64,000 nucleotides of DNA, taken from contig NZ_CP073639.1 of NCBI RefSeq assembly GCF_029962485.1, positions 310,001-374,000 of the forward strand, written 5' to 3'. The position numbers and the translations under genes were made by a program. Position 1 is the stretch's first letter, and every line of letters starts with the position of its first letter. The stretch is from Burkholderia cepacia. GTDB lineage: Bacteria > Pseudomonadota > Gammaproteobacteria > Burkholderiales > Burkholderiaceae. Positions 51,011 to 64,000 of the stretch are shown here, one piece after another. A model generated the notes under the pieces. That model made no database searches. It worked only from the letters and a program-made list of their open reading frames with translations, and was not told the DNA's origin.

Positions 51011-52123
51011 GTGAAAACGAAAATAGCGGCGGTGGCAGTGCTGGGCATGATGGGCGTGTCTGCTTATGCCCAGAGCAGTGTGACGCTTTATGGCCGGCTC
51101 GATGCCGGCATCGAGTACATGAGTGGCGTGCCTACCGGCACAGGCGCAAACGGTCAGGCAACCGGAAGTTCCAGTCGCTTTCGTGCGGAAAGCGGGGATT
51201 GGGGCACGAGTCTGTGGGGGTTGAAAGGCGTCGAGGATATCGGCGGAGGCTACAAGGTCGAGTTCAAGCTGGAAAACGGCTTCAACACGGGGACAGGCGC
51301 AATGGCTTCCGCAGGATCGTTGTGGAATCGCTGGGCCATGATCGATATGTCGAACGACAAGTACGGAACGTTGGGATTCGGCCGGCAATTGACCATCTCG
51401 AACGGCTTGTGGGATTTCGATCCATTCGGTCAAACGAACTGGTCTTCCGCGTCGCTGGTACGTGGCCGTAACTGGCCGCAATCGAGCAACAACATTTCGT
51501 ACCAGTCGCCGAAGTTCGGTGGCTTCGATGTATACGGCCAATACTCGTTTTCGAATGCCACCAACTGGAACGGCAACGGAACGACCAGCCAGGGCCGCGC
51601 CAACGGCATCCAGTTGACCTACACGCATCCTGTTTTCCAGATCCGCGGTATTTATGACGAGATCCGCGACTCCACCAACGGGATTCTCGACGATCCGTTT
51701 CGTTTTTCTCGTGAATATTTCGTAGGACTGAATGTGTTTCTGGGTCAGTTCAAGATCCAGGGCGCCTATCAGGCGTCACGGACCTCGGCGGGCAGCGGCG
51801 TGGCTACCGGTGCGCCCACGACGACGACTCAGGAGTGGGGTGGCCTGACATGGCAGGCATCGCCGGCGCTTGCGGTCATCGGCGCCGTCTACCACGTGAA
51901 CGCGAACAACAGCGGCGGTAACGCGACGATGTACACCGTGGGCGGCAGCTACAACTTGTCGAAGCGTACGTTGCTGGATCTCCAGATTGCGACGGTTCGC
52001 AACAGCAAGAGCGCCAATTTCGCGTTGAACGCAAACAGCGCGGGGACCGCGACGTCGACCGACAACCCGCTTGTCGGCCACAGCCAGTCCGGTGTGTACG
52101 CAGGTATCCAGCATATGTTCTAG
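51011..52123 (+). CDS. Gram-negative trimeric porin, sugar locus
   Basis: A 370-residue outer-membrane porin. It has a signal peptide ending at SAYA, then QSSVTLYGRLDAGIEYMSG. SLWGLKGVEDIGGGYKVEFK and YGTLGFGRQLTISNGLWDFD are typical strands and constriction loop. The last residue is Phe (GIQHMF), which assists barrel insertion. Being set between the importer and sugar enzymes, it probably brings the sugar across the outer membrane. It starts with GTG or a nearby ATG, following GTGGAGGCAAC. About 200 bases upstream hold no gene; a T-run lies near 50834. Confidence 0.92.
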   Translation: MKTKIAAVAVLGMMGVSAYAQSSVTLYGRLDAGIEYMSGVPTGTGANGQATGSSSRFRAESGDWGTSLWGLKGVEDIGGGYKVEFKLENGFNTGTGAMASAGSLWNRWAMIDMSNDKYGTLGFGRQLTISNGLWDFDPFGQTNWSSASLVRGRNWPQSSNNISYQSPKFGGFDVYGQYSFSNATNWNGNGTTSQGRANGIQLTYTHPVFQIRGIYDEIRDSTNGILDDPFRFSREYFVGLNVFLGQFKIQGAYQASRTSAGSGVATGAPTTTTQEWGGLTWQASPALAVIGAVYHVNANNSGGNATMYTVGGSYNLSKRTLLDLQIATVRNSKSANFALNANSAGTATSTDNPLVGHSQSGVYAGIQHMF

Positions 52124-52314
52124 CCGAAATCGGCCGATATGTTCGGGGCGGCCGATCTGGCGGAACCGCTTCGAGGTCGCGATGGACCGCTGGTCCTTCG
52201 CGAGCGTCGGAAAGTGCGGTTCTCGAACGTTGTCTTGGCGGTGCGCGTGCTTCCCGCGGTTGCGCGAAGCACGCCACGTAACGACTGAATCACTTATCGA
52301 ACAGGGTGGCGGAT

Positions 52315-54141
52315 ATGAAGAAGTATGGGTCGACTGCCGCGATCGCCGTGCTGACATGTGCGGGTCTGATGTCGTCGGTGTCGTACGCGCATTCCCAGCC
52401 GGATTTCGGCAAGAACGTTTACGTCTTCGATAAAAACACACCGGTTGCGAAAATCAAGTCCACGCTGGATTCGATTTCGGCCGCGCAAGTGTCGAATCAG
52501 TTCGGGCCGCAACGATACGCGGTCCTCTTCATGCCCGGAACATATGGCTCCGCATCCGAGCCGTTGAATTTCCAGGTCGGGTATTACACATCGATCGCGG
52601 GCCTGGGACGCTCGCCAACCGATGTCACGGTCAACGGTTCGATCAATTCGTACAACATCTGCGGCAACGGAAACTGCACGGCACTCAGCAATTTCTGGCG
52701 CTCGGTATCGAACCTGTCGATCTCCGTGAACAACAGCGCCGCCGGGTGCCAATCCGGCGAGTTCTGGGCGGTGTCGCAGGCGGCGCCGCTTCGGCGTGTA
52801 TCCGTGGATAAAGGGATCACGCTGATGGACTATTGTTCGCAGCCTTCATACGCGAGCGGGGGATTCATTGCCGATTCGATCTTCGGCGGCAGCGTGTTGA
52901 GCGGATCGCAGCAGCAATGGTATCTCCGCAACAGCAGCCTGAACGGCTGGTCGAACGGTGTCTGGAATCAGGTTTTCTCGGGCGTCACGGGCGCCCCGGC
53001 GACCTGCTTCCCGGGTCAGTCGTCATGCGGAGGCCCGTATACGACGCTCGATACGACACCGGTGGTCAGAGAGGCGCCGTACCTGTATGTGGACGACAAA
53101 GGCCGGTATCGCGTGTTCCGTCCGGCGTTGACGCGAAACGCCGCAGGGCCGACCTGGTCGGCCAATCATGCCACGCCCGGAACTTCGGTATCGATCGACG
53201 ATTTCTATATCGCGAAGCCGACGGACGATGTCGACACGATCAACCGCGCGCTGGACCGCGGTGAAAATCTTCTGCTGACGCCGGGTGTCTATCTCCTGGA
53301 CAGCGCAATCCGGATACGGCGTCCCGATACGATCGTGCTGGGGCTGGGCTTTCCGACGCTGATCCCGCAACGCGGGACGCCGGCCATGGTGGCGGATGCG
53401 GAGCTCGGCGTCGTCATCTCGGGATTGCTGCTCGATGCTGGGCCGAAGACATCTCCGACGCTGCTGGCACTCGGCAGCAACCGACAGAATGGCGGCGGAT
53501 ACGGATACGACCGTTCGAGCCGGTCGAGTGCGTTGAATCCTACTTCCGTGCACGACGTATTCGTTCGCGTAGGGGGAGCAGCCGCCGGCAGCGTCACGAA
53601 CGCGATCACGGTCAACAGCGACAACGCAATCCTCGACGACCTGTGGATCTGGCGCGCCGATCACGGGGCGGGTGCGGGATGGACGACCAATCCGTCGGCC
53701 ACCGGCCTGCTGGTCAACGGCGACAACGTCGTCGCGCTCGGATTGGCCGTCGAGCACTTCCAGAAGGATCAGGTGGTCTGGAACGGTCAGAACGGGACCG
53801 TGATCTTCTTCCAGAGCGAGCTGCCCTACGATCCGCCCAGTCAGGCTGCGTGGATGTCGGCGCCCGGCGTCAGGGGGTATCCGGCGCTCCATGTCACGGA
53901 CCGCGTATGGAGTTTTGCGGGCTATGGCATGGGTGCTTACAGCAACTTCAATCTGGGCGTGAACATCTTCTCCGACAACGCCTTCGTTGTGCCGCGCCAT
54001 CTCGCTCCGGGGAGCGTACAGGATGTTCTGTCGGTGTTCCTGGCCGGGAGCGGGGGGATTGCGAACGTCATCGACGACAAGGGCGGACCGGCGACGCCTG
54101 CCAACGCGGCCACTCCGGTATCTGTCACTCACTTTCCATGA
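52315..54141 (+). CDS. Secreted right-handed beta-helix protein, unknown activity
   Basis: A 608-residue exported protein. The signal peptide ends near SSVSYAHS. The rest is built of repeated short strands typical of the pectate-lyase superfamily: FGPQRYAVLFMPGTYGS opens the helix, then SWGNQVF-like turns and HHDVFVRVGGAAAGS-type coils (here VHDVFVRVGGAAAGS). Its overall pattern resembles secreted proteins of actinomycetes often labelled coagulation factor 5/8 type or, wrongly, adenylyl cyclase; this is from memory. It probably binds or cleaves a polysaccharide. It sits between the porin and glucokinase genes, so it may release or trap the sugar that the importer takes up. Confidence 0.7.
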   Translation: MKKYGSTAAIAVLTCAGLMSSVSYAHSQPDFGKNVYVFDKNTPVAKIKSTLDSISAAQVSNQFGPQRYAVLFMPGTYGSASEPLNFQVGYYTSIAGLGRSPTDVTVNGSINSYNICGNGNCTALSNFWRSVSNLSISVNNSAAGCQSGEFWAVSQAAPLRRVSVDKGITLMDYCSQPSYASGGFIADSIFGGSVLSGSQQQWYLRNSSLNGWSNGVWNQVFSGVTGAPATCFPGQSSCGGPYTTLDTTPVVREAPYLYVDDKGRYRVFRPALTRNAAGPTWSANHATPGTSVSIDDFYIAKPTDDVDTINRALDRGENLLLTPGVYLLDSAIRIRRPDTIVLGLGFPTLIPQRGTPAMVADAELGVVISGLLLDAGPKTSPTLLALGSNRQNGGGYGYDRSSRSSALNPTSVHDVFVRVGGAAAGSVTNAITVNSDNAILDDLWIWRADHGAGAGWTTNPSATGLLVNGDNVVALGLAVEHFQKDQVVWNGQNGTVIFFQSELPYDPPSQAAWMSAPGVRGYPALHVTDRVWSFAGYGMGAYSNFNLGVNIFSDNAFVVPRHLAPGSVQDVLSVFLAGSGGIANVIDDKGGPATPANAATPVSVTHFP

Positions 54142-54327
54142 CGCATCCGGCGTATCGATGCCCCGGGAAACCTCGGGGCGTCACGATGGCTTTTTTGCCG
54201 TGACCTGCAAGCGGGTTGCGCCGCGATCCGAGCGAGGTTGCGTTTGCGCGAGCAGCGGGGCGCGCGACAGCGGCGCTGCTTTCGCGCCGACGATGCCGGT
54301 GCCTGTCAATTCAAGGAGTCGAGTGCC

Positions 54328-55383
54328 ATGTCTATCCATCAAGCCTGCGACACCGGCCTGGCCATGCCGCGCGGACGAGGAACACCGTTCGACAGCGACA
54401 CCGCCTACGCTGACGGGCCGCGTCTTCTCGCCGACATCGGCGGCACCAACGCGCGCTTCGGGATCGAGGTCGCACCGGGCGACATCCGGCAGGTCCGGGT
54501 TTATCCATGTGAGCATTTCACGAGCATCGAAGACGTGATCGCCCGGTTTCTCGCTGACGTCGGTCCTCCCCGGGTGCGCTGTGCGGCAATCGCGATCGCG
54601 AATCCGATGGAGGGTGACGAGGTCGAGATGACCAATCACCACTGGCGTTTTTCGGTGAGCGAGACGCGTCGCGCATTCGGCTTTACCACGTTGCTCGTCG
54701 TCAACGATTTCGTTGCGCTCGCAACTGCATTGCCGAATTTGTCGGATTCGGATCGTATTCAGGTAGGCGGCGGCGTACGGCAGGAGAACGGCGTGGTCGG
54801 CCTGCTCGGCGCCGGAACGGGGCTCGGGGTGTCCGGCCTGATTCCGGCGGGTTACAAATGGATTGCCCTGAGCAGCGAGGGCGGTCACATGTCGTTCGCA
54901 CCCAACGACGAGCGCGAGGACTACCTGCTTGCCCATGCGCGCAAGAAGTGGTCGCACGTTTCCTACGAGCGGTTTGCCGCCGGCCCCGGCATCGAACTGA
55001 TCTACCGCGCACTGTCCGCACGCAACAAGCGGCGCACTAGCACGGCAGGCATGACGACGGCGCGGATCGTCGCGAGCATGCTCGACGACAGCGACCCGGT
55101 CGCCACGGAAACGATCGATTGTTTTTGCGGAATTCTCGGGTCGTTCGCCGGCAACATCGCAGTCATGTTCGACGCACTCGGCGGCATTTATATCGGTGGA
55201 GGCGTCGTGCCGAAACTGGGCGCCGCGTTCGTGAATTCTCCGTTTCGCGCGAGGTTCGAAGCGAAAGGGCGTTTTCAGAAGCGCCTGAGTCGCATCCAGA
55301 CATCGGTGATCACGGTCGAGCACATGGCATTGCGCGGCGTTTCATCGGTTCTGGCCGAGCATCTGGAAGGGGCGTGGGCATGA
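54328..55383 (+). CDS. glk: Glucokinase
   Basis: A 351-residue bacterial glucokinase that makes glucose 6-phosphate from glucose and [18 protein letters not shown] (about 32-46) is the phosphate-binding loop, [20 protein letters not shown] holds the sugar-binding Asp, [16 protein letters not shown] is the adenosine motif, and [11 protein letters not shown] follows. The first 30 residues are an unusual polar extension. The ATG at 54328 follows AAGGAG. It lies between the beta-helix gene and the alpha-glucosidase gene, where it would capture glucose freed from imported glucosides and feed the glycogen genes behind it. Confidence 0.92.
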   Translation: MSIHQACDTGLAMPRGRGTPFDSDTAYADGPRLLADIGGTNARFGIEVAPGDIRQVRVYPCEHFTSIEDVIARFLADVGPPRVRCAAIAIANPMEGDEVEMTNHHWRFSVSETRRAFGFTTLLVVNDFVALATALPNLSDSDRIQVGGGVRQENGVVGLLGAGTGLGVSGLIPAGYKWIALSSEGGHMSFAPNDEREDYLLAHARKKWSHVSYERFAAGPGIELIYRALSARNKRRTSTAGMTTARIVASMLDDSDPVATETIDCFCGILGSFAGNIAVMFDALGGIYIGGGVVPKLGAAFVNSPFRARFEAKGRFQKRLSRIQTSVITVEHMALRGVSSVLAEHLEGAWA

Positions 55384-55548
55384 CAAGGCGGTATTTGCGC
55401 CAGTCGATGCCTGGCATCACTCGAAATGCTGCGGCCGTGTGCGCGGGCTGACCGCGTCCGCATCGATGGTTCGACGTGGTGGCGGGATGGTCGAACATCG
55501 TGATCGAGCTGAAATTTCATTCAGTATGGCTAATTTAGGAAAGCGGCG

Positions 55549-57174
55549 ATGAGCACGGAATGGTGGCGTGGCGGGGTGATCTATCAGGTTTATCCGCGCA
55601 GCTTCGCCGACGGCAACGACGACGGAATCGGCGACCTGCCGGGCTTGACCGGCAAGCTCGACTACATCCGTTCGCTCGGCGTCGACGCGATCTGGATCTC
55701 GCCGTTTTTCACGTCGCCGATGAAGGACTACGGGTACGACGTGTCGAACTACCGCGACGTCGATCCGGTCTTCGGCACGCTCGCCGATTTCGATTGCCTG
55801 GTCGAACGTGCGCATGCGCTTGGCCTGAAGGTCGTGATCGATCAGGTGCTCAGCCATTCATCCGATCAGCATCCGTGGTTCGTCGAAAGCCGCTCAAGCC
55901 GCGGCAACCCGCACGCCGACTGGTACGTGTGGGCGGACCCGCGCGCCGACGGCACGCCGCCGAACAACTGGCAATCGGTGTTCGGCGGCGCGGCGTGGCA
56001 GTGGGAGGCGCGCCGGCGCCAGTATTACCTGCACAACTTCCTCGCGAGCCAGCCGGACCTGAACTTTCACCATCCCGACGTGCAGGCGCGAATGCTCGAG
56101 GAGGTGCATTTCTGGCTCGAGCGTGGCGTCGACGGCTTTCGTTTCGATGCGTGCAATTTCCATTTCCATGACGCGCAACTGCGCAGCAACCCGCCCGCGG
56201 CGGCGGCGGGCGCGTTCATGGCATCGCCGGACAACCCGTATGCGATGCAGCGGCATGTGTACGACAAGAGCCAGCCGGAGAACCTGGCGTTCTTCCGGCG
56301 ACTGCGCGCGTTGCTCGACGAATACGGCGCGGCGAGCGTCGGCGAGGTGGGCGACGACGACGCGCTGACCACGATGGCCCGGTACACGGCCGACGGCGAC
56401 AAGCTTCACATGACGTACAGCTTCAACCTGCTGACACCGGAATTCTCGGCTGCACACGTCCGCGACACCGTCGAGCGGATGGAAGCGAAGCTCGCCGAAT
56501 ACGGCGGTGAGGGCTGGGTCTGCTGGTCCGCCGGCAATCATGACGTCACGCGCGTGATGACCCGTTGGGGCAACGGGGCTGTCGAGCCGCGCCTGGCAGG
56601 CCTGGTGCTCGCGCTGTTGACGACGTTGCGCGGCAGCGTTTGCGTGTACCAGGGGGAGGAACTGGCGCTGACGGAAGCGGCGATTCCGTTCGAGCGTCTG
56701 AGGGACCCGTTCGGTATCGCGTTCTGGCCGGAATACAAGGGCCGCGACGGCTGCCGCACGCCGATGCCGTGGCGCGCGGACGCGCCGTTCGCCGGCTTTT
56801 CCACGGTCGAGCCGTGGTTGCCGATATCCGACGCGCATCTCGCGTGCGCAGTCGATCGGCAAGACAGCGACCCGACGTCGGTGCTGGCGTTCTTCCGGCA
56901 TTTCCTGGCCTGGCGCAAGCAGCAGCCCGCACTGATCGGCGGCGAGATCCGCTTCCACGACTCGCAGGAGCCGGTGCTCGCGTTCGAGCGACGGCTGGGC
57001 GATGAACGTCGGCTGATCGTCTTCAACCTCGGCGACACGCCGCAAAGCTGGACGCCGCCCGCCGGATTGCCGGTCGAGCCGTGTCCGGGGCATTGCCTTG
57101 GCGGTGGCCATTTTTCGAATGGCAGGGTCGACCTTGAAGCGTATGGCGGATGGATCGGCAACGTGCCCGGTTGA
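55549..57174 (+). CDS. GH13 alpha-glucosidase
   Basis: A 541-residue cytosolic alpha-glucosidase of family GH13 (oligo-1,6-glucosidase/sucrose- or maltose-type). It begins WWRGGVIYQVYPRSFAD. The catalytic Asp is in GVDGFRFDACNFH, the acid Glu in GEVGDDDALT, and the third acid in SAGNHDVTRVMTRW. These are the standard conserved regions II to IV. There is no signal peptide, so it acts on sugars already imported by the ABC system. The sequence is close to AglA of the rhizobial alpha-glucoside system. It precedes glgB after 93 bases. Confidence 0.92.
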   Translation: MSTEWWRGGVIYQVYPRSFADGNDDGIGDLPGLTGKLDYIRSLGVDAIWISPFFTSPMKDYGYDVSNYRDVDPVFGTLADFDCLVERAHALGLKVVIDQVLSHSSDQHPWFVESRSSRGNPHADWYVWADPRADGTPPNNWQSVFGGAAWQWEARRRQYYLHNFLASQPDLNFHHPDVQARMLEEVHFWLERGVDGFRFDACNFHFHDAQLRSNPPAAAAGAFMASPDNPYAMQRHVYDKSQPENLAFFRRLRALLDEYGAASVGEVGDDDALTTMARYTADGDKLHMTYSFNLLTPEFSAAHVRDTVERMEAKLAEYGGEGWVCWSAGNHDVTRVMTRWGNGAVEPRLAGLVLALLTTLRGSVCVYQGEELALTEAAIPFERLRDPFGIAFWPEYKGRDGCRTPMPWRADAPFAGFSTVEPWLPISDAHLACAVDRQDSDPTSVLAFFRHFLAWRKQQPALIGGEIRFHDSQEPVLAFERRLGDERRLIVFNLGDTPQSWTPPAGLPVEPCPGHCLGGGHFSNGRVDLEAYGGWIGNVPG

Positions 57175-57267
57175 CGGCCCTGGCTGACAGCCCGATACAA
57201 GCGCGCCGCGGCAGCGGCGCCCGATTCGACATTCCAGCAGGCGGCAACAGCGAGGCATGGAAACACG

Positions 57268-59448
57268 ATGAACGATGCTCTTCTCGATCAGGCGACGATC
57301 GATGCGCTGGGTGCGGCGGAACACGACGATCCGTTCGCCGTGCTCGGCATGCATCGGGTCGGCGCTGAGGTGGTGGTGCGCGCGATGTTGCCGGGCGCGA
57401 TCACGGTGGACGTCGTCGATCGCACGGTCGACCGCCGGCTGGCCGGGCTACACCGGGTCGGCGACCAGGGATTGTTCTCGGGTGTCGTGCCGCGCCGCAC
57501 GAAGCCGTTCGCGTACCGGCTGCGGGTCGACTGGGGCACGCATATACAGGACTACGAGGACAGCTATCGCTTCCCGTCGCTGCTCGGCGAACTCGACATC
57601 TGGCTCCTGGCAGAAGGCACGCATCGGCGGCCGTACGAAAAGCTCGGCGCGCATCCCGTCGAAGTCGACGGCGTCACGGGCGTGAACTTTGCCGTATGGG
57701 CGCCGAATGCGGAACGCGTATCGGTCGTCGGCGACTTCAACAACTGGGACGGCCGTCGCCACATGATGCGGCGACACGCGACGCACGGGGTCTGGGATAT
57801 CTTCGTGCCGCACGTGAGCGCGGGCGATCTCTACAAGTTCGAGATCCGGACCGGAAGCGGCGAGATTCTGCTCAAGGCCGATCCGTTTGCGTTTCAAGCC
57901 GAGTTGCGGCCCGCCACGGCGTCGGTCGTGCACGGGCTGGGGCCCGTCGTCGCGCGCGACCCGGCACGGCGGCGCGCGAACCGGCTCGACGCGCCGCTCA
58001 GCATCTACGAAGTGCACGCCGGCTCGTGGCGCCGGGTGCCGGAAGAAGGCGGCCGTTGGCTGACTTACCGCGAACTCGCCGATCAACTGCTGCCGTATGT
58101 CGCCGACCTGGGTTTCACGCACGTCGAGCTGCTGCCGCTGGGCGAATACCCGTTCGACGGTTCGTGGGGCTATCAACCGACGAGCCTTTACGCGCCGACT
58201 TCGCGCTACGGCTCGCCGGACGACTTCCGCTACTTCGTCGAGTCCGCCCACGCCCGCGGCATCGGCGTGCTGCTCGACTGGGTGCCGGCTCACTTTCCCG
58301 TCGATGCACACGGGCTGGCCCGTTTCGACGGCACGTGTCTCTACGAGCACGCCGATCCGCGCGAGGGCTTTCATCCTGACTGGAACACGCTGATCTACAA
58401 CTACGGCCGCAAGGAAGTCGCGAACTTCCTGGTCGGCAACGCGCTGTTCTGGATCGAGCGCTTCGGTGTCGACGGCTTGCGGGTCGATGCGGTGGCATCG
58501 ATGCTGTATCGCGACTACAGCCGCGCGCACGGCGAGTGGATACCGAATCGCCTCGGCGGCCGCGAGAACTTCGAGGCGATCGATTTTCTGCGCCACCTGA
58601 CCCGGATCGTTCGCGCCGAGCGGCCCGAGGCGATCATGCTGGCCGAGGAGTCGACCAGCTTTCCCGGCGTATCGCGGCCACTGGAGGAGAACGGGCTCGG
58701 CTTCCATTACAAGTGGAACATGGGCTGGATGAACGACACGCTGAGGTACATGCGTGAAGATCCGGTCAACCGCAAGTATCACCACGACAAGCTGACCTTC
58801 GGCCCGTTCTATGCGTTCAGCGAGAATTTCGTGCTGCCGCTGTCGCACGACGAAGTGGTGCACGGCAAGGGTTCGCTCCTCGCGCGCATGCCGGGAGACG
58901 AATGGCAGCGCTGCGCGAATCTGCGCGCGTACTACGGGTTCATGTGGGGGCACCCGGGCGCGAAGCTGCTGTTCATGGGCAGTGAATTCGCGCAGCCGGA
59001 CGAATGGAACGCGGAGCGCAGCCTCGACTGGCATCTGCTCCACGCGCCTTTGCATCAAGGCGTGCAAAACCTCGTGCGCGACCTGAATGCGGTGTATCGC
59101 ACGCATCGTGCGCTGCACGAGGTCGATTTCGATTCGCGCGGTTTCGAATGGATCTCGCACGACGATTCGCAGCATTCGGTGCTGTCGTTCGTGCGGCGCG
59201 CCGACGACGGCGATTTCGTCGTGGTGGTGTCCAACTTCACGCCCGTGCCGAGGCACGACTACCGGATCGGCGTACCGGGTGCGGGCCGCTACCGGGAAAT
59301 CCTCAATACGGACGCCGAACGCTACGGCGGCAGCGGCGTCGGCAACGACGCGATCGCGACCGATGCGATCGCCGCGCACGGCCGCGACCATTCATTGACG
59401 ATCGTCGTGCCGCCGCTCGCGACGCTGATGCTCAGGCTCGGGGAGTGA
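57268..59448 (+). CDS. glgB: 1,4-alpha-glucan branching enzyme
   Basis: A 726-residue branching enzyme, which cuts an alpha-1,4-glucan chain and re-attaches it by an alpha-1,6 bond during glycogen synthesis. N-terminal CBM48-type modules cover about 1-240 ([20 protein letters not shown]). The GH13 barrel has [19 protein letters not shown] with the nucleophile Asp, [12 protein letters not shown] with the acid Glu, and [14 protein letters not shown]. It is of full length. The glgX gene starts five bases after its stop, so the two are translationally linked. Confidence 0.96.
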   Translation: MNDALLDQATIDALGAAEHDDPFAVLGMHRVGAEVVVRAMLPGAITVDVVDRTVDRRLAGLHRVGDQGLFSGVVPRRTKPFAYRLRVDWGTHIQDYEDSYRFPSLLGELDIWLLAEGTHRRPYEKLGAHPVEVDGVTGVNFAVWAPNAERVSVVGDFNNWDGRRHMMRRHATHGVWDIFVPHVSAGDLYKFEIRTGSGEILLKADPFAFQAELRPATASVVHGLGPVVARDPARRRANRLDAPLSIYEVHAGSWRRVPEEGGRWLTYRELADQLLPYVADLGFTHVELLPLGEYPFDGSWGYQPTSLYAPTSRYGSPDDFRYFVESAHARGIGVLLDWVPAHFPVDAHGLARFDGTCLYEHADPREGFHPDWNTLIYNYGRKEVANFLVGNALFWIERFGVDGLRVDAVASMLYRDYSRAHGEWIPNRLGGRENFEAIDFLRHLTRIVRAERPEAIMLAEESTSFPGVSRPLEENGLGFHYKWNMGWMNDTLRYMREDPVNRKYHHDKLTFGPFYAFSENFVLPLSHDEVVHGKGSLLARMPGDEWQRCANLRAYYGFMWGHPGAKLLFMGSEFAQPDEWNAERSLDWHLLHAPLHQGVQNLVRDLNAVYRTHRALHEVDFDSRGFEWISHDDSQHSVLSFVRRADDGDFVVVVSNFTPVPRHDYRIGVPGAGRYREILNTDAERYGGSGVGNDAIATDAIAAHGRDHSLTIVVPPLATLMLRLGE

Positions 59449-59452
59449 CGCG

Positions 59453-63237
<3,785 letters not shown>

Positions 63238-63281
63238 CATCCACCGCGCGGCAAAACGAAGAATATTCTGGAGATACGATC

Positions 63282-64000
63282 ATGTCGTCCCACCTTGCCG
63301 ACCCCGATCTTCCCCGTCAGCTGGTCAACCGCACCGTTGCGCTGGTGCTGGCCGGCGGCCGCGGTTCGCGCCTGCATCAACTGACCCAGCAGCGCGTCAA
63401 GCCGGCCGTCTATTTCGGCGGCAAATTCCGCATCATCGATTTCGTGCTGTCCAACTGCCTCAATTCCGGCGTGCGCCGCGTTGCAGTGGTCACCCAGTAC
63501 AAATCGCATTCGCTGCTGCGCCACCTGCAGCGCGGCTGGAGCTTCCTGCGCGGCGAGATGAACGAATTCATCGATCTGCTGCCGGCCCAGCAGCGGGTCG
63601 GCGAGGAGCACTGGTATCGCGGCACGGCGGATGCCGTTTATCAGAATCTCGACATCATCCGTTCCTATCGTCCGGAATACGTGCTGGTCCTGGCGGGTGA
63701 CCACATCTACAAGATGGACTATTCGCTGATGTTGCGGGACCACGTCGAAACCGGTGCGGGCTGCACGGTCGGCTGTGTCGAAGTGCCGAAAGGAGAGGCA
63801 AGTGCATTCGGCGTGATGGAGATCGACCGTGATCGCAAGATCGTCGATTTCGTGGAGAAACCGGCCGAGCCGCCGTCGATGCCGGACAAGCCGGATGTGT
63901 CGCTCGCCAGCATGGGCATCTACGTCTTCGACGCGCGTTACCTCGACGAACTGCTCGAGCGGGATCTCGCCGATCCGAATTCGAGTCACGATTTCGGCAA
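63282..64000 (+). CDS. glgC: Glucose-1-phosphate adenylyltransferase, 3' partial
   Basis: The first 239 residues of ADP-glucose pyrophosphorylase, the committed step of glycogen synthesis. [20 protein letters not shown] is the nucleotide-binding signature, followed by [35 protein letters not shown], and [17 protein letters not shown] with the metal-binding Asp. The C-terminal beta-helix part is beyond the window. GGAG precedes the ATG. It follows pgm after 44 bases in the same transcript. A glycogen synthase gene is not seen in this window and could follow. Confidence 0.95.
   Translation, partial: MSSHLADPDLPRQLVNRTVALVLAGGRGSRLHQLTQQRVKPAVYFGGKFRIIDFVLSNCLNSGVRRVAVVTQYKSHSLLRHLQRGWSFLRGEMNEFIDLLPAQQRVGEEHWYRGTADAVYQNLDIIRSYRPEYVLVLAGDHIYKMDYSLMLRDHVETGAGCTVGCVEVPKGEASAFGVMEIDRDRKIVDFVEKPAEPPSMPDKPDVSLASMGIYVFDARYLDELLERDLADPNSSHDFG

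Overview
The window is GC-rich DNA with the gene density and codon use of the genus Burkholderia. The clearest marker is a 565-residue thermolysin-type preproprotease that looks like ZmpA of the Burkholderia cepacia complex. Two Burkholderia-type trimeric porins, DUF2827 and DUF3088 proteins and many LysR, AraC and GlxA regulators fit this. In B. cenocepacia zmpA is on the third replicon, so a secondary replicon is a reasonable guess but is not proven here. No rRNA, tRNA, CRISPR array or replication origin was seen.

Layout, left to right. (1) 1-7.2 kb: the end of a tannase/feruloyl esterase, a DUF1641-like protein, an orphan OmpR-type response regulator, small unknown proteins, a GNAT acetyltransferase, and AraC and LysR regulators. 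(2) 7.2-13.6 kb: redox and housekeeping genes (SDR, thiol peroxidase-like protein, AhpD-like carboxymuconolactone decarboxylase, a degenerate HPr-like protein, YjdM/PhnA zinc ribbon, spermidine-synthase-like methyltransferase, YoaK-type membrane protein, DUF2909). Several strong palindromes lie in its intergenic regions. (3) 13.7-17.2 kb: an AraC remnant, a hipBA toxin-antitoxin pair and a DKNYY-repeat protein. (4) 17.3-23.0 kb: a sulfur-scavenging module (SfnB/DszC-like flavoprotein, SfnG/SsuD-like LLM monooxygenase, porin, DUF3088 protein, SsuA-like binding protein).

(5) 23.8-30.7 kb: an accessory glycosylation island. It holds two TPR plus GT9-like glycosyltransferases, an FkbM methyltransferase and a DUF2827 protein, with lower GC, long empty stretches and an IS66 transposase remnant. 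(6) 31.1-38.4 kb: an amine-degradation module (flavin amine oxidase, coniferyl-aldehyde-type aldehyde dehydrogenase, an unknown helical protein, a DadA/PuuB-like oxidase), then a divergent GlxA regulator and isonitrile-hydratase-like pair. (7) 38.6-43.3 kb: zmpA, then a decaying redox block (cupin, AhpD-like protein, broken emrB, Ohr with no clear start codon) bracketed by a diverged 91-bp direct repeat.

(8) 43.7-64 kb: a carbohydrate locus. A LacI regulator and a GH4 glycosidase are divergent from a four-gene ABC importer, followed by a porin, a secreted beta-helix protein, glucokinase, a GH13 alpha-glucosidase and glgB-glgX-pgm-glgC, the last cut by the window end. Read together, these genes import an alpha-glucoside, split it, phosphorylate the glucose and store it as glycogen. 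The LacI box pair between GH4 and the first permease is the likely switch.
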